Counted from the first letter of the stretch, positions 24,235-37,099 are shown. The stretch: 64,000 nt of DNA from Apostichopus japonicus (GCF_037975245.1 NC_092576.1:33768611-33832610), one strand, 5' to 3'. The notes: generated by a model from the letters alone, not told the origin. Program-made: numbers and translations.

Positions 24235-24400
24235 TCAGTGTAACTTAAGAACAGTGAATTTGACATCTTCAAAAGAAAGTGTGAAACACATATTCATTTC
24301 GTGTCCCTCCGTTACCGTGATGTTTTTCATGCCATATTTTTCCTACAGTAACAGCCACAAGAATTAAATATATGGGTATGAAGCAAGTTACTAGCTGTTT

Positions 24401-24891
24401 AGACATAGGCGTAGTAGCCTAATTCGATTTGGGGGGCTGTAAAGACTTGCCCGAAAATAAAATAAAATAAAAAATAAAATAAATGTTCGCGCTCCGCACG
24501 TTCAACATGTTATTGTGCATATCATATGGGCATTCATCGGTTATAACATCACATGCCAATAACATACATTCATTTTTCATCTTATTACCTTTCCATATTT
24601 GTTAAAATTATTGGGGAATTTGTTACAACAACAATGATCATAAGAATATAAGTTTAACCATTGAAAAACACATTGCAAAATATGCTTCTTTCAGTAGGTG
24701 CCCGAAAAATCCTCAGCATATTGCCGAATTTTCACCCCAAAAAATGAAATTACACTGCAAATTATTCTTTTTTCAGTAGGTGCCTGAAAATTCTCAGCGT
24801 TTTGCCCGAATTTTCATCAAAAATTTTGGTTGGGGGGCTACAGCCCCCTTCCCCCCCCCCCCCCCTTTGCCTCCTACGCCTATGTGTCTAG
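24401..24891. mobile_element. MITE-like element with ATAGGCGTAG termini
   Basis: Left TAGACATAGGCGTAGTAGCC is matched at the right by CTACGCCTATGTGTCTA, with a 2-nt indel. The interior is AT-rich with a C15+ run near 24851-24865. The boundary and target duplication are unclear. Confidence 0.5.
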
Positions 24892-25796
24892 ATAACCACA
24901 CAAGAAATTGCAAAATAATCACCCAAGCTAATGCAGAGAGAAACAAAATGTGTCAGTAATACAGTCAAATGTCCCTCCGTTACCGCTTGACCAGTCAATA
25001 AGTAGGCTATTGTCCAACAAATGATCTCTATAGTGTTATTTTGTTTACAGTAGTACTTGGTAGTTGGTTCACAGGGATGTTGCCAGAGCATTATACATAG
25101 GGGTGGGGGAAGGGGGGTATCGGGCAATCTTTACCAACTGAAAAATAAAAAAACAGGGATTGCCTTTATCGGGCCCATAAGTGGGGTTAAACTGTTTTTT
25201 TAAGCTGACGAGTGAAAGTTTAGGCACAAGTAATCCTTCAAAGTAGTCCTCCAAACCTTAAGGTGGAGTCCCAGATTTGGACCTACAGTGCAAGGGCCAC
25301 CTCGTCCCTTCCGGTTCCTACCCCTATTATAAGGAAAAATTCCAGTTATCTGCTGCAAGCTCCGGTATATTACAGTAGGATTCAGTGTTTAATGCTATCA
25401 GGGCAATTCCTGGCATTCATTAGATCACTACTCTGTCAGCAAATACTTATTTGTCCAGTTTCTCATGCATATTTACTAATTCTGTGGCATTTACATATGT
25501 AAATTTCCACACAATGTCCATCAGCCTAGTTGGTAATTCGTTAGAATTTCAATCAGCCAATGAGCAGGAAGTAAGTATTGCATAACACTATTGAGCACTT
25601 GAATAATTATAAAACACAGAAGGGTAAAATCTGTGATCGTTGCAATCTCCACAGCGCAGTGAAAACCACACTCAGGGAAAACAAACGCAGTATAGGTGTA
25701 TACAGTACACTTTACTTGAAGGCAACGTTGATAGAACCAGATGCCAGAGCTTAATAGATGAAATTTGCCCTCTTCAAGAAGAGAATTAAAGCAGGA

Positions 25797-26394
25797 GGGC
25801 ATTTCCATGAAAAAGTGTACATGGGCTCAAAATATAAATTCTGCAATCACATCTTGTCATTGGTTAAATGTTGTTGTAAACATATCCAAGTTTGTGGAAT
25901 CAATATGATACCTTCCTAAATATTGATTTTTTTGTTGTAGAATTTTGCATATGAAGTGAAAGGATGCTGTAATGCAAATTTTGTGCACAAATTATTAAAA
26001 GATTTGTTTTTGTTCTCCTAAGAAATTAAATGGTAATACTCAACTGATTTGTACATTTATTGCTTACATAGTGCACTAACTTCAGATATCACTACCAACC
26101 TTTTGAATATATAATCAAAAATAATCAATATTTGCTTTATTCAAACCTCTATCAGCTGATGTAACGTGAGTAACCAAAATTAATATTTTTCCCCATACAT
26201 CAAATATGACACTACTAAAAATCTCATAATTGGATTTGGGTTTCTACTCATCACCCCGAGATGTGAAACAAGTAAAGAAATGATGTGCACCCCACTATGT
26301 TAAGTAGGGTAGGTGATGCAAATGGTAACGTGAGTTACCATGTTACGTGAGTTATCATACAGTATAATCATGCTTATAATGTAGACAATTATGC
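25797..26394 (+). repeat. Dispersed repeat R1, copy 2
   Basis: The same orientation and order as 3097-3706, including the GTAACGTGAGTTACC words at about 26326-26353. The flanks differ, so this is a dispersed and not a segmental duplication. Confidence 0.75.
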
Positions 26395-26599
26395 TACCAA
26401 GGTATAACTTAAGTCAAACTTGAAGCACCAAATGTGGTGAATGAACATGGTCATTTCAAGTTTTCTACGGTGTTGTTGAGATATGGACAATAATTCATTC
26501 ACAATGAATTATGGCTTAAAACTAAATATGTTATTGAAGTTCAGTTAGTTTTTATCAGAGTCAATATTTGAGAACTCAAAATTGAATTTGTGGTTTTCA

Positions 26600-27320
26600 C
26601 TGTTTAATAATCATTGTGAACAGGGGCGGCGATCTGTTTCAAATATTGGGGGGGACATTTGCTTGGATGCAGGCAAATTACTATCAAAGCGGAGCACCAC
26701 CATTGGTTGGCGCGCAGCGTACAAGAAAATTTCTGGTTTTGATAGCCCCCCAAATCACCGGAAATGGCACTTCTCAGGCTTGGAAATGACCAACCAGATG
26801 TACACTTTTGCCTGAGAACCAAGTTTTCCTAAAAGGTTTTTTTTTTCATTCATAACCTTTTTTTCAAGATTGTCACCAGTCACACATCATGTTCGACCTC
26901 ATTGCATCTCCTGTGGATCATTGCCTTTGTAGGTAATTCTATGTAACGCCTCACAATACCCGTCCGCCCCACTTTTCAAGGTTTTAAGCCCATTATTTGT
27001 TCAGAATTTGAATAATAAATTTTACTTCAAAACATACCCATAATGTTGCACAAAATTTCATCTATGGACAACCAATTTAGAAACCCCCCCTCAACCCCTA
27101 ATAGACCGGTCAATTGCACGAGTAGAGGGAAGTATGATGAAAAATGTTGGTGAAGGAATTTTTGAAAATTCAGACACAGTTAAATTATTGGTGTACAAAT
27201 ATTAAAACCTCTTATAACTGTTACTATAAAACTTCGATATCTTAAAAATATCAAAAAAAAATATGCTCCATGGGGAGGGCGGTCTCCACCCTTCAACCCC
27301 CCCCCCTCCCTTGGCTACGC
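26600..27320. repeat. Degraded DNA-transposon fragments
   Basis: CAGGGGCGGCGATC at about 26622, a GGTTGGCGCGCAGCGTACAA block and GCACTTCTCAGGC resemble interiors and ends of hAT-like MITEs; GGCTACGCACCTG near 27312 is another hAT-type end. They do not pair as one element. Confidence 0.35.
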
Positions 27321-27418
27321 ACCTGCAGTTAGAAGTCTTGTAGGAAACAGGCCAAATGGAAACCCAGTGAACCCATATCGATGTGGATCATATATATGAT
27401 TATACGTACTTACACTTA

Positions 27419-30400
27419 GTCTGGGAGCCTGTCCCATATGATTTCACCCCATTTAGCCCAGAAAGTTTGACCCCTTAAAGTTACTTAGACCATCTAGGTC
27501 ATTCACAAAAAAATTGTCAGCTTAACCCCAGTGGTCGGGTTCGGACCCCAGACCCCCTGAAAAATAACCCCCCGGACGGGTTAATTTCACCCCATCTAGC
27601 CCATGAACCAAACTTTGTCAGAAGGAAGTAGTATGGCTGTACATTACAAAAAAGGCAAAACTGACAAAATTCCTGGTCGGGAAAGGGTTGTCAGACCCCC
27701 CACTAGGTCACCCCAGTCGGGTTGATTTCACCCCATCTAGCCCATGGACCAAACTTTTGCAATACCAAACTTTGTCAAAAGGTAGTAGTATGGATGTACA
27801 TTACAAAAAAGGCAAAACTGACAAATTTCCTGGTTGGGAATGGGTTGTCAGACCCCCCACTAAATCACCCCCAGTAGGGTTGATCATCCCATCTAGCCCA
27901 TGGACCAAACTTTGTCAAAAGGAAGTAGTATTGATGTACATTACAAAAAGTGTAAAACTGGCAAAATTCCTAGTCGGGAAGGTGTTGTCAGACCCCCACA
28001 AAGGTCACCCTCACCCAACCCCAAAAGGCGAGTTGATTTCACCCCTTCTAGCCCATAGACCAAATTTTGTCAAAAGAAGGTAGTATGTCTGTACGTTAAA
28101 AAAAAGGAATATCTGACAAAATTGCTGTTCGGGAGGGGTTGTCAGACCCCTACAAAGAGCCCCTACCCAGTGTCTTTTACCCATGAACTGAGATGATAAA
28201 AATATAAACATAATTATTACAAAAATAAATATTTAATGATTATATTTATGAGAGGAGATATTCTATGTAATTCAAAAGAGCCTTCAATGTCCATTATGGC
28301 TTGCCTTTCTTAATTGCTTCATCTTTTTTGGTGACAAGCAGTCCAAAGTTGCTAGGCAAGGAAGTGACTGAAACACAATGATGCTCCTGTTTTTGGTCAG
28401 TTTAAAACATTTTGATTTTTTTTTACTATAGCACCTAAGTAAAAATTATGGGTAGGCATCCCTGGCCTAATAAACATACTGATATAGATGAGAATCTTGT
28501 GGGAGGAGTTTCTCCTGCCTTTTGCTGGAAATGTTTTAATTCATAAGACAATACATTGACCCTCTTTGTCTTATGTCTGTATTACTGTACAACCTTGCCC
28601 ACATCCTGTTATGTGACCATAGTTGGTCCTCCACTTTCACCAAATTGCTCTATTCCCATGTTTTATTCATGTAAAAAATAAGACCTGCTATAGTTAATGG
28701 CCTGCAACCCAGTTATCTGCTTGGTCCCATAATATATGGTGTTACAGCAGAGGTGGAACAAAAAAATATTGGGGACCCTTTGGCATATTAGATATCGTTA
28801 TTGGAACATTCTTCTAATTTCTGAAGCCTTTTCAAATAGTTATAGATATGACAGGTATATAATTGGTTAATCAAAGAAGTTTATTTGGGGGGGGGGAGGC
28901 TTGACCACTCAATTATATTATTGAAGCTGCCCCCCCCCTCCCCTGCTTCAGCTGTTTTTGTGTTACGAATGCATACTTTCCTTGTGCAATTGTTTTCATT
29001 TCATTTTTGGCATTTCCTTAAATATATATGTATCCTATGGGTTAGATTTCTATAGTAGCTCACATTGTACTATTGCAACCAATAATTAAGTACTCATATT
29101 GTTTCTTTTTAAACCTACAATTGGTAACATATGCCAGTATAAAGATTATTTGGTTGAAATCAAGGAATATTTACAAAATCTGGAAGTTTAATTTGATTTA
29201 CATCATAGGTGAAAAGGCAGTATTCCCCCCCCCCAAAAAAAAAAAAAAAAAAAAAAACCAAGAGCATATTTCAACTATTTGATCTGTATTTAGTGTCTGA
29301 TTTAGGGGGTGTTGTGGCGGGTGTACCCTTCCCCTTTCAGACCACCCCAAAAAAGTTGTGTTCGAGACAAGAATGCTGGAAAATAAGTGCATTATTCAAA
29401 TCGTGCAGACACTACTTGTCTGAAAAATCAGATATCTGGATTTCCCTTTATTTTTATATCTAATAATTTTCACATTTTGAACCCAAATTTGGCAAATCAA
29501 TCTTGATCGGGGCTTCATATCTGCGGTTTATCTGTCGAAAATCCTGTAACTGGTAAACTTTACCTTAGCAATTTGTTTACAAATCACACTTTACTTAAAA
29601 TATTTGCAGAAGAGGTGGATTGATAAGATGGACACAACAGAATTATGCAAGTGACCTGATGGTGAACAATGACAGAGACGTACTGTATCATAGGAACTAA
29701 TCAAAAAGACATAGACTTTTAAGAATAACCATTTGTATTTTAAAACCTTTAAATCGCATTGTGCCCAATAACAGAAGGGCCTTAAAACTGAGTGAGGCCA
29801 CATTCGCCATGTTTGTTCAAATGCAATGTTTGGTGGGGTTCTAGCTGTAACTATTTCCTCTTTTGTGGATGGTATTTCCTAAATTAAATTATCTTGTTAA
29901 ATAATAATTATTATAGTTTTCCATGACTGTTTGTCATATTGAAGACACAAGTATGGTAATTTCCAGTCCAAACAACCATGTTGAACAAGCAAACTTATTC
30001 TACCAACATGAACTGGGGCTGGTCCTGTTGAAAGCATGTTGTTATTTTCTACATTTTTCATGCAAAGGAATCTGCTTTACAAGTGTAAAAACTTTTCATA
30101 TTTAACATTTGTTCCTGGTTCTACATGTATCCATTTCTTGCTTTTACGGTATATATTATGTTACACAAATACAAAAGTGGCCCATGTGACCAGAATGGGT
30201 ACATCTTTGCTGTCAGACCATTTGGTAAGTTTTTCCATGTTTTATAATACAATGTCTTGAATACTTTCTTTAAACAAAATTCTGGTCTATGATTAGATTG
30301 CGTGAATTGAATTGGCTGGGTGGGGGCACCTTTTGGGGGGTCCGAAAACCCCTTCCCGACCAGCAATTTTGTCAGATTTTCCTTTATTTTAATGTACAGA

Positions 30401-31357
30401 CATACTAATTCCTTTCGACAAAGTTAAGTCTGTGGGCTAAGATGGGGTGAAATCAACCCGCCTTTTGGAGTGGGTGAGGGTGACATTTGTTGGGGTCTGA
30501 CAACACCTCCCCGACTGGGAATTTTGTCAGTTTTACTTTTGGTAATGTACGTCCATACTACTAACTTTTGACAAAGTTTGGTTTTGCCAAAGTTTGGTCC
30601 ATGGGCTAGATGGGGTGAAATCAACCCGACTGGGGGTGACCTAGTGGGGGGTCTGACAACCCCTTCCCGACCAGGAATTTGTCAGTTTTGCCTTTTTTGT
30701 AATGTACAGCCATACTACTTCCTTCTGACAAAGTTTGATCCATGGGCTAGATGGGGTGAAATCAACCCGACTGGGGTGACTTAGTGAGGGGTCTGACAAC
30801 CCCTTCCCGACCAGGAATTTTGTCAGTTTTGCCTTTTTTGTAATGTACATCCATACTACTTCCTTCTGACAAAGTTTGGTCCATGGGCTAGATGGGGTGA
30901 AATCAACCCGCCTTTTGGGGGGTGGGTCAGGGTAAACTTTGTGGGGGTCTGACATCACCTTCCCGACCAACAAGTTTGTCAGTTTTTCCATTTTTGTAAC
31001 ATACTACCATGCTACTTCCTTTTGCCAAAGTTTGGTCCATGGGCTAGATGGGGTGAAATCAACCCGACTGGGGGTGACTTAGTGGGGGGTCTGACAACCC
31101 CTTCCCGACCAGGAATTTTGTCAGTTTTGCCTTTTTTGTAATGTACAACCATACTACTTCCTTCTGACAAAGTTTGGTCCATGGGCTAGATGGGGTGAAA
31201 TTAACCCGCCCGGGGGGTCTTTTTCAGGGGGTCTGGGGTCCGAACCCGACCACTGGGGTTGAGCTGACAATTTTTTTGCCTAGATGGTCTAAGTAACTTT
31301 AAGGGGTCATACCTTGTGGGCTAAATGGGGTGAAATCATATGGGACAGGCTCTTGGC
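27419..31357 (-). mobile_element. Large foldback element, copy 2 (inverted relative to copy 1)
   Basis: This is the reverse-complement copy of 6429-11279: the same termini, terminal 160-bp segment, ~145-bp units and core. TTA flanks both sides (27416-27418 and 31358-31360), supporting a 3-bp target duplication. The arm from 27585 to about 28065 has ~4 units where copy 1 has ~10; the other arm (about 30420-31200) has ~6 in both. That loss explains most of the ~0.9-kb length difference. The core has few differences from copy 1 by eye, so the copies separated recently. Confidence 0.8.
29225..29257. repeat. C10/A23 homopolymer junction in foldback copy 2
   Basis: This corresponds to the T17/G14 junction at 8537-8567 in copy 1. 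The two runs have shifted in opposite directions between copies. Confidence 0.8.
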
Positions 31358-31474
31358 TTAACTCATACACAAGATGCAAACCAAATTTCATTACGGATGC
31401 AGTCCGTCTAGCTATTCATTTCGAGAGAAAAAAGTAAAAACTACTTTCGGTCATATATAGTAACAAATTGTGAC

Positions 31475-31825
31475 ATGGTTAGACAGGCGCCTTGCGACGA
31501 ATTTGCCAAGGGAGGGGCAAAGCTTGTTCCCAAACTTTCTAATTTGTAGCGCCACCATAAGTTGGCGCGAAGCGCAAAAGAAAATTTTGGCTGAAAATGC
31601 CCCCCAGATCGCTGGAAATGGCACTTCCAAGGCCTTGTAAGTTGCATCTAAGCATTTTCTATTTTGAAATTACTTCGATATCATAAAAAAATACAAAACA
31701 TATGCTTAAAAAAAACTATGCCATCAAATATTGGGGGGGTATTAGATACTATATCCCCCACCTAAAATATTGGGGGGACATGTCCCCCGTCCCCCCCCCA
31801 TGATCGCCGCCCATGATTGTTAATA
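31475..31825. repeat. Degraded DNA-transposon fragment
   Basis: TTGGCGCGAAGCGCAA, a GCCCCCCAGATCGCTGGAAA block and a right end ATGATCGCCGCCCATG match parts of the fragments at 26600-26830. The TIRs are imperfect and no target duplication is evident. Confidence 0.35.
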
Positions 31826-32325
31826 TTAGTGTTTACAAGGGTCCAAAAATCAGGAACCGAGTACCCGAGAGCTATTACCCATCGGGTATCCGGGTACCCG
31901 GGGAAAAAATTACCCTTGTGTATCGCGATTTACAAGAAACTACATATTGGGTGCTATACTAAATGAATTATATTCTCCTCTGACAATGTTTTCATGTCCA
32001 AATAGGTGTAAGATAAGGTATGAAACCTTCCTCAACAATTTCTATTTGCTTTTGTTTCTGTCATTAACTTGTTAATAAATTAACATCACTACTAACATCG
32101 CGATGCAGCCGCTACTTATGCTTGCTCTCCCATATAAATATCCAATTTAGCTCTTAAACAGTTTTAAATACTACTATCTATTATGCAAGCCCAGGGTTTG
32201 CACAGTTAGCCACACAATTGCGTGATTCCCACAATATGATCACATTTGGAATAAACGTTTAGTTAAAAACCACTTGCAATTATTATTTTTTAGTTATCCT
32301 GTTTATACCCGTGCAAACACTATAA

Positions 32326-32570
32326 GGAGATATTGCCACACTGGCCAGAGTCCTTAGTACATAAGATGTTTGGCGATATTGCTTTGTATTCCCTCCTAAT
32401 TTCAATTTGATTGAATTGCACTATCGAGGACAATGCATTTGGATAATGGTACTGGGGGGAAGTGGTGTTCTGGGTAGGCCTATAATTAATCCTACCCAGA
32501 TGTGGCAGGGACTCTCTCTAGGAGGGCATATTGACGGACACTTTACCATTACAGAAGGTATTGTGCCTGA
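32326..32570 (+). repeat. Direct repeat R2, copy 1
   Basis: About 245 bp, from GATATTGCCACACTGGCCAG to ATTGTGCCTG, recurs in direct orientation at 34820-35060. It contains CCTACCCAGATGTGGCAGGG. Both copies begin inside the minisatellite motif found between them. Confidence 0.75.
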
Positions 32571-33349
32571 GCGAAAAGAGACTCCAAAGTCTTTAAAGGA
32601 GCATTTTGTGTTGGTTTTCAATATTTGGTACTCCTTTTTTATCCCATAACAATGTTGCTTATTAGCTTGACTTGTCCTGTTTCACGTCCAATAATATTAC
32701 AACAAACATTGTCAATTTTACATTTTTGGAACTTTGACTTTGACCCAAATCACATCAAGTTTTCATATCAAATTCTTGCAATCTGTGCGATCCAATCCAT
32801 TGCATGTATTGTTAGCACTTACTGTAAGGCTCAAAACCTAAGTACTTCGAACTATCATGATCGATCAACCAAAACTCATTAAAATATGTCCTCAAACTTT
32901 GCATGTTGCACTAAATAGATTAACATGTAACAAGACTCTAGTTTCTGGGTTCTTTCATTACAGCTCAAAGTCATATGGTGTTGCTTATTTGTGTTAATTA
33001 ATTTTTAATAACAAATAACTAGTGCAAGGTACCCCAGGGATTCCATAGGGCTTGTAACTCAAAATGTAAATGAACTGTACAATAGAGAGGGCTATTTCCA
33101 GTTGTTATGTAATCATTTTAAAGATCAATAGCACAATTACATTATGCAAGGTTTACTATTAGTATGGTGCAATTTATATCTTCTAGTTCAATATAAGGGG
33201 AGGGAGGGAGGAATACCTTAAAAAAATATATGTTCAATCTATGTTGCATATTTATAGCTGATTTGGAGGTATACTGTACAGAAAGTCCAAATGTATCTCT
33301 CAACTACCTATCCTCCTTTAAAGCTAAATTTAGGTCACAATGAGGCCAC

Positions 33350-33455
33350 ATGTTCTGTGAAAAAAAAACATAATACATGCAGGGGAGGGGGGGGGGGTAT
33401 GCTCTGTGACAAAAAAAACATAATACATGCAGGGGAGGGGGGAGGAGGATAATAC
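33350..33455. repeat. ~50-bp tandem duplication
   Basis: CATAATACATGCAGGGGAGG with CTGTGA(A)AAAAAA upstream occurs twice in a row (about 33355 and 33405). Confidence 0.7.
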
Positions 33456-33689
33456 ATGGACAACTTTTATAAATGTTTAACATGTTGCTCTTGCAATTCA
33501 GGAGAGTACAAAAATAAAGGGTCACTGAAGGACAGTATACAGGAAAAATGAGGTAATGAGACCATAATTCCTTTATGTTAATTCTGTGACAACAGACAAA
33601 AACAGAATACTGCAGTGTTCTCTTTTTATGGTACTTTAGAATGTAGTCATGGTTGAGGATCCAGACTTGGGGAAAGACCCATTTTTTCA

Positions 33690-33800
33690 CTTGTTCTTTT
33701 GTAAATTAATTTACTTTCTTTGTAAAGCGCTTTGAGCAGTAACTTTTGTTTATTGATTTGGCGCTATATAAGTCTCATTTATTATTATTATTACTAAAGG
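33690..33800 (+). mobile_element. LINE/SINE 3' tail
   Basis: TGTAAAGCGCTTTGAGCAGT and GGCGCTATATAAGTC followed by TTATTATTATTATTA resemble the conserved 3' tail shared by L2-like LINEs and their SINEs. No upstream body was recognised. Confidence 0.5.
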
Positions 33801-33869
33801 GGAGCTCATTAGAGCCTTAACATGAGAGCAGTGAAGGTTAATCAACATTTGGGGTGATCAATACAAAAC

Positions 33870-34620
33870 ATGTTTGGAGATACTCTCACACTAGTGTCTC
33901 AATACATAAAATGTAAAGTGATATTGTCACACCGGCATGTGTCTCAATGAATTACTATTCATGATCACAATTTGGCCATGTTCTCAATACATGACTTGCA
34001 TGAGGATATTGTACAAATTTAATGATCACACTGGCTTTTGTCTCTCTTTACTGTCAGTCTACATAACATGTGTGAAGATACCGGGACAATGAACTGTGTT
34101 CAAAACATGAATAAAAATATTGTCACACTGGCCCGTGTCAATACATTTAACTTCAGTGTTGTCATTCTGGCCTTTGTCTTTAAGAATAACATGTGAGGAG
34201 ATATCATCATAATGGTCATTGTCTAAATACATGGATGGAGATATTGTCACATTTGCCAATTCTCAACACTGGCATGTGTCTCAACACATTAAAATTATAA
34301 TGACATTCTATTATCTCAATACACTCACATGTATCAGAGATAAATTGTCACAATGGTTTAATTGTCTCTATACACTAACATGCATATTGATACTGTCACA
34401 CTGACCAGTGTTTAAATACAACATGTATGGAGGTATTTTAACACTGACCTGTAACTCAATGCGTGTCTCTACAATACTGTCACAATGGCCATTGTATCTA
34501 ACATGTATACATCCTTGGGTATGTTGTCACACTGAGCTTTGTCTCTAACATAACCTGTACGGAGGTGCTGTCACACCGGCCAGTGTCTCAACACATACAT
34601 AGCAGGTACAGCAATAGGAC
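33870..34620. repeat. Diverged minisatellite (GATATTGTCACACTGGCC family)
   Basis: Roughly a dozen degenerate units of ~55-65 bp share GATATTGTCACACTGGCC and GTGTCTCAATACAT. Flanked by R2 copies that start with the same motif. Confidence 0.65.
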
Positions 34621-34819
34621 CATTATCACAAGTGTTGTTTTTTTGTTATTTCTCATTTCCCAATTTTTGTTAAGGTTGCTAGCGTTGTTAAACATTTATT
34701 ATTTGTCTTTCTAGTACCCTGTGTATATATGCTTAATTATACTTAACTATGTATTTGTACTTGCATGCATACACAAAATAAATCAAATCAAATCAGTGCC
34801 TAAATAGGTAGAATGTAAG

Positions 34820-35060
34820 AAGATATTGCCACACTGGCCAGAGTCCTTAGTACATAAGATGTTTGGCGATATTGCTTTGTATTCCCTCCTAATTTCAATT
34901 TGATTGAATTGCACTATCAAGGAAAATGCATTCAGATAATGGTACTGGGGGAAGTGGTGTTCTGGGTAGGCCTATAATTTGTCCTACCCAGATGTGGCAG
35001 GGACTCTCTCTAGGAGGGCAGATTGAGGGACACTTTACCATTACAGAAGTATTGTGCCTG
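34820..35060 (+). repeat. Direct repeat R2, copy 2
   Basis: Matches 32326-32570 with a few substitutions and single-base indels (e.g. TACTGGGGG against TACTGGGGGG). Confidence 0.75.
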
Positions 35061-36690
35061 GAAAATTCTTGGTAATTTGACAATCAACCTCAAAAAGCTG
35101 CTTTAACATATATCAGTGATGGACTTTGCTCCTTCACATGATATTTATGCAGTGTAAGAAAATGAAAAGTTGATGACCAGTGCAATGTACAAGTCCTAAC
35201 AGAAATTGGAAAAGCAAATGTACTTAAATGCCTATTATTCTTAATTTTCTTGCAATGATAAAATATCTGGTAAAACTTCATTTGATTTCAAGAATTAACA
35301 TGACATTTATTAGGAGGATTAACAGTAAAAGGACTGCTAAGCATTGACAAGTTATAATTAACCTTCATCTCAATTAAGTCTTAATCCATAGTAAACAAAG
35401 CAATAACGGCGGACCATTCAAGTTACTTCCTGTTTGATTCAGTCTTAGACAGCAGATTTACACCATATAGTTTAAAGTGGTCCATTGTAGTGTGAACTAA
35501 TATCCCGCCACACCCACTCACCCCCTAGCTGGATCCGCCCCTGATATAGTGACAATGTTTATGCATTAAATGGAAACTTAACAATTTCAGGCATTATACT
35601 GTATGCAACTGTCATTAGACATATATCAGAGACATGTAAATCAAGTCAAGGATCCTATACAACTGATAATTTGGTGAGGAACTGAATTATGTAAACATAC
35701 ACATTAGCAAAGTGGCAGAAGATATACTTCAGTATGCTATAGGCCTCTACCAAATTTATTTCTTGCTTTCCCTATTGTTCAAGTGTTTATATTTTCAAGC
35801 ACTCAAAAAAAATATGTTACAAACATTCAAATGCTAAAATCCACAAGTTATCCTAACAACTTACATTTAATGATTAGAATATCACATAGGTTTGCTATGT
35901 CTTGTTTTTTGCATAAAAGGCAAAAAATAACCAGTTAGCAGCTTTTAATGAAACCCTTGCATACAGTACTTGCAAATATAAAATATAGCTCAAAGCATTC
36001 CCTAAATTATCGGGGTACTAATTATGGCTAACCTCAAAGTAGAACTAAGTTAAGCTGGGAGGCACTTTATTGCAAAACACAGAATGGAATATTTTAACCA
36101 TACTGAAGTACATTTAAAGCGATTTGAAAGAACAAAATGTAAAACGTGGAAAGTTTCTTATATACTTATTCAGTTAATTTTCATTTATTTGCTTTTCATT
36201 GTTTTAATTGCTATTTTTATTTATTATTATCATTTTATTTATTTATTTAATTATTTGTTATTATTTATTACTATTTTTTTTTGGGGGGGGGGCAGGTTGT
36301 CTGAACCCCAAGAATCCCCTGTTTGTACAGGTATGTTATGTACTGTCTCATGTAGTATTTTGAAACAACTGAATAATAACAATGATTAAACACTACTCCA
36401 ATCCTTGAAGAAACTTTATCAATTAAGAAGGAATTGGATCAATGAATCAATTTTGTTGTTGATACTACCTTTACCAAATCCTGCACCCATAGTTCTGAAG
36501 GTTATTTTTCCATTTTGAAGAAGATTACTGATAGCTTTACAAATGATTTGTAAATTATTAACTACAGGAAAAAAGTTAAAAACTCATACAGTTGTAATTC
36601 TTCCCTCCTATAAGGATAACACTATTCATACTGCTTTGCAGTTCACATAGACCCTGTATACTTTCCAACTGATTTAATCCAAAATACTGC
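35061..36690. other. Non-coding stretch
   Basis: No exon seen. Contains an ATTT-rich run at about 36175-36275 and a G9 run near 36284. Confidence 0.4.
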
Positions 36691-36699
36691 GCCCCCCCC

Positions 36700-37020
36700 C
36701 CAAGGTCCACATCTCTGCAAATACTAAATTCAAATGATTCAATTAGCAATGGGAAATGACCAATAAACATTGCAACATCTTACATCAAGGGCCTTATAAA
36801 ATCCAAAACATTCCAAAAGGGGAGGTGGACACCCTACCCCCCCCCCCTTGGACCACTCCCCCAAGTTTCCCTACCTGCAGATATTAACTTCAAATATGCA
36901 ATGACTTGTACTGAGAGAGAACCAGTAAATATTGCATCTAATTGCTACAAAAATTCCAAACATTTTTTAAAGGGGAAAGGGGGAACCCTTTGTCCACTAC
37001 CCCCCCCCCCTGGCCCCACT
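36700..37020. repeat. Two diverged units related to 15260-15740
   Basis: ATAAACATTGCAACATC and CTTATAAAATCCAAAACATT with C-rich text, then a second unit with AAATATTGCATC and AAAAATTCCAAACATT. Confidence 0.4.
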
Positions 37021-37099
37021 CTCAGACACCAAATTTTACTACCAACAGCTTCCCAAATGACCCACTTAAGCAACAAAGACATCTCTTCAACCCTTTCCA

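Larger units (their letters stand above)
22929..24985. repeat. Region with scattered TGTCCCTCCGTTACC words
   Basis: The word occurs in exact or near form at about 22929, 22947, 23115, 23694, 23714, 24302 and 24970, mostly in one orientation; at 23115-23145 it faces an inverse copy (GTAACAGAGGGACA) and forms a hairpin. Two MITEs (23843-24234, 24401-24891) sit inside. This may be a degraded element with subterminal repeats. Confidence 0.5.

Noticed and set aside
26622-27325. Single hAT element between CAGGGGCGGCG and GCGCACCTG
   Set aside because: The ends do not match as inverted repeats and the flanking 8 bp differ.
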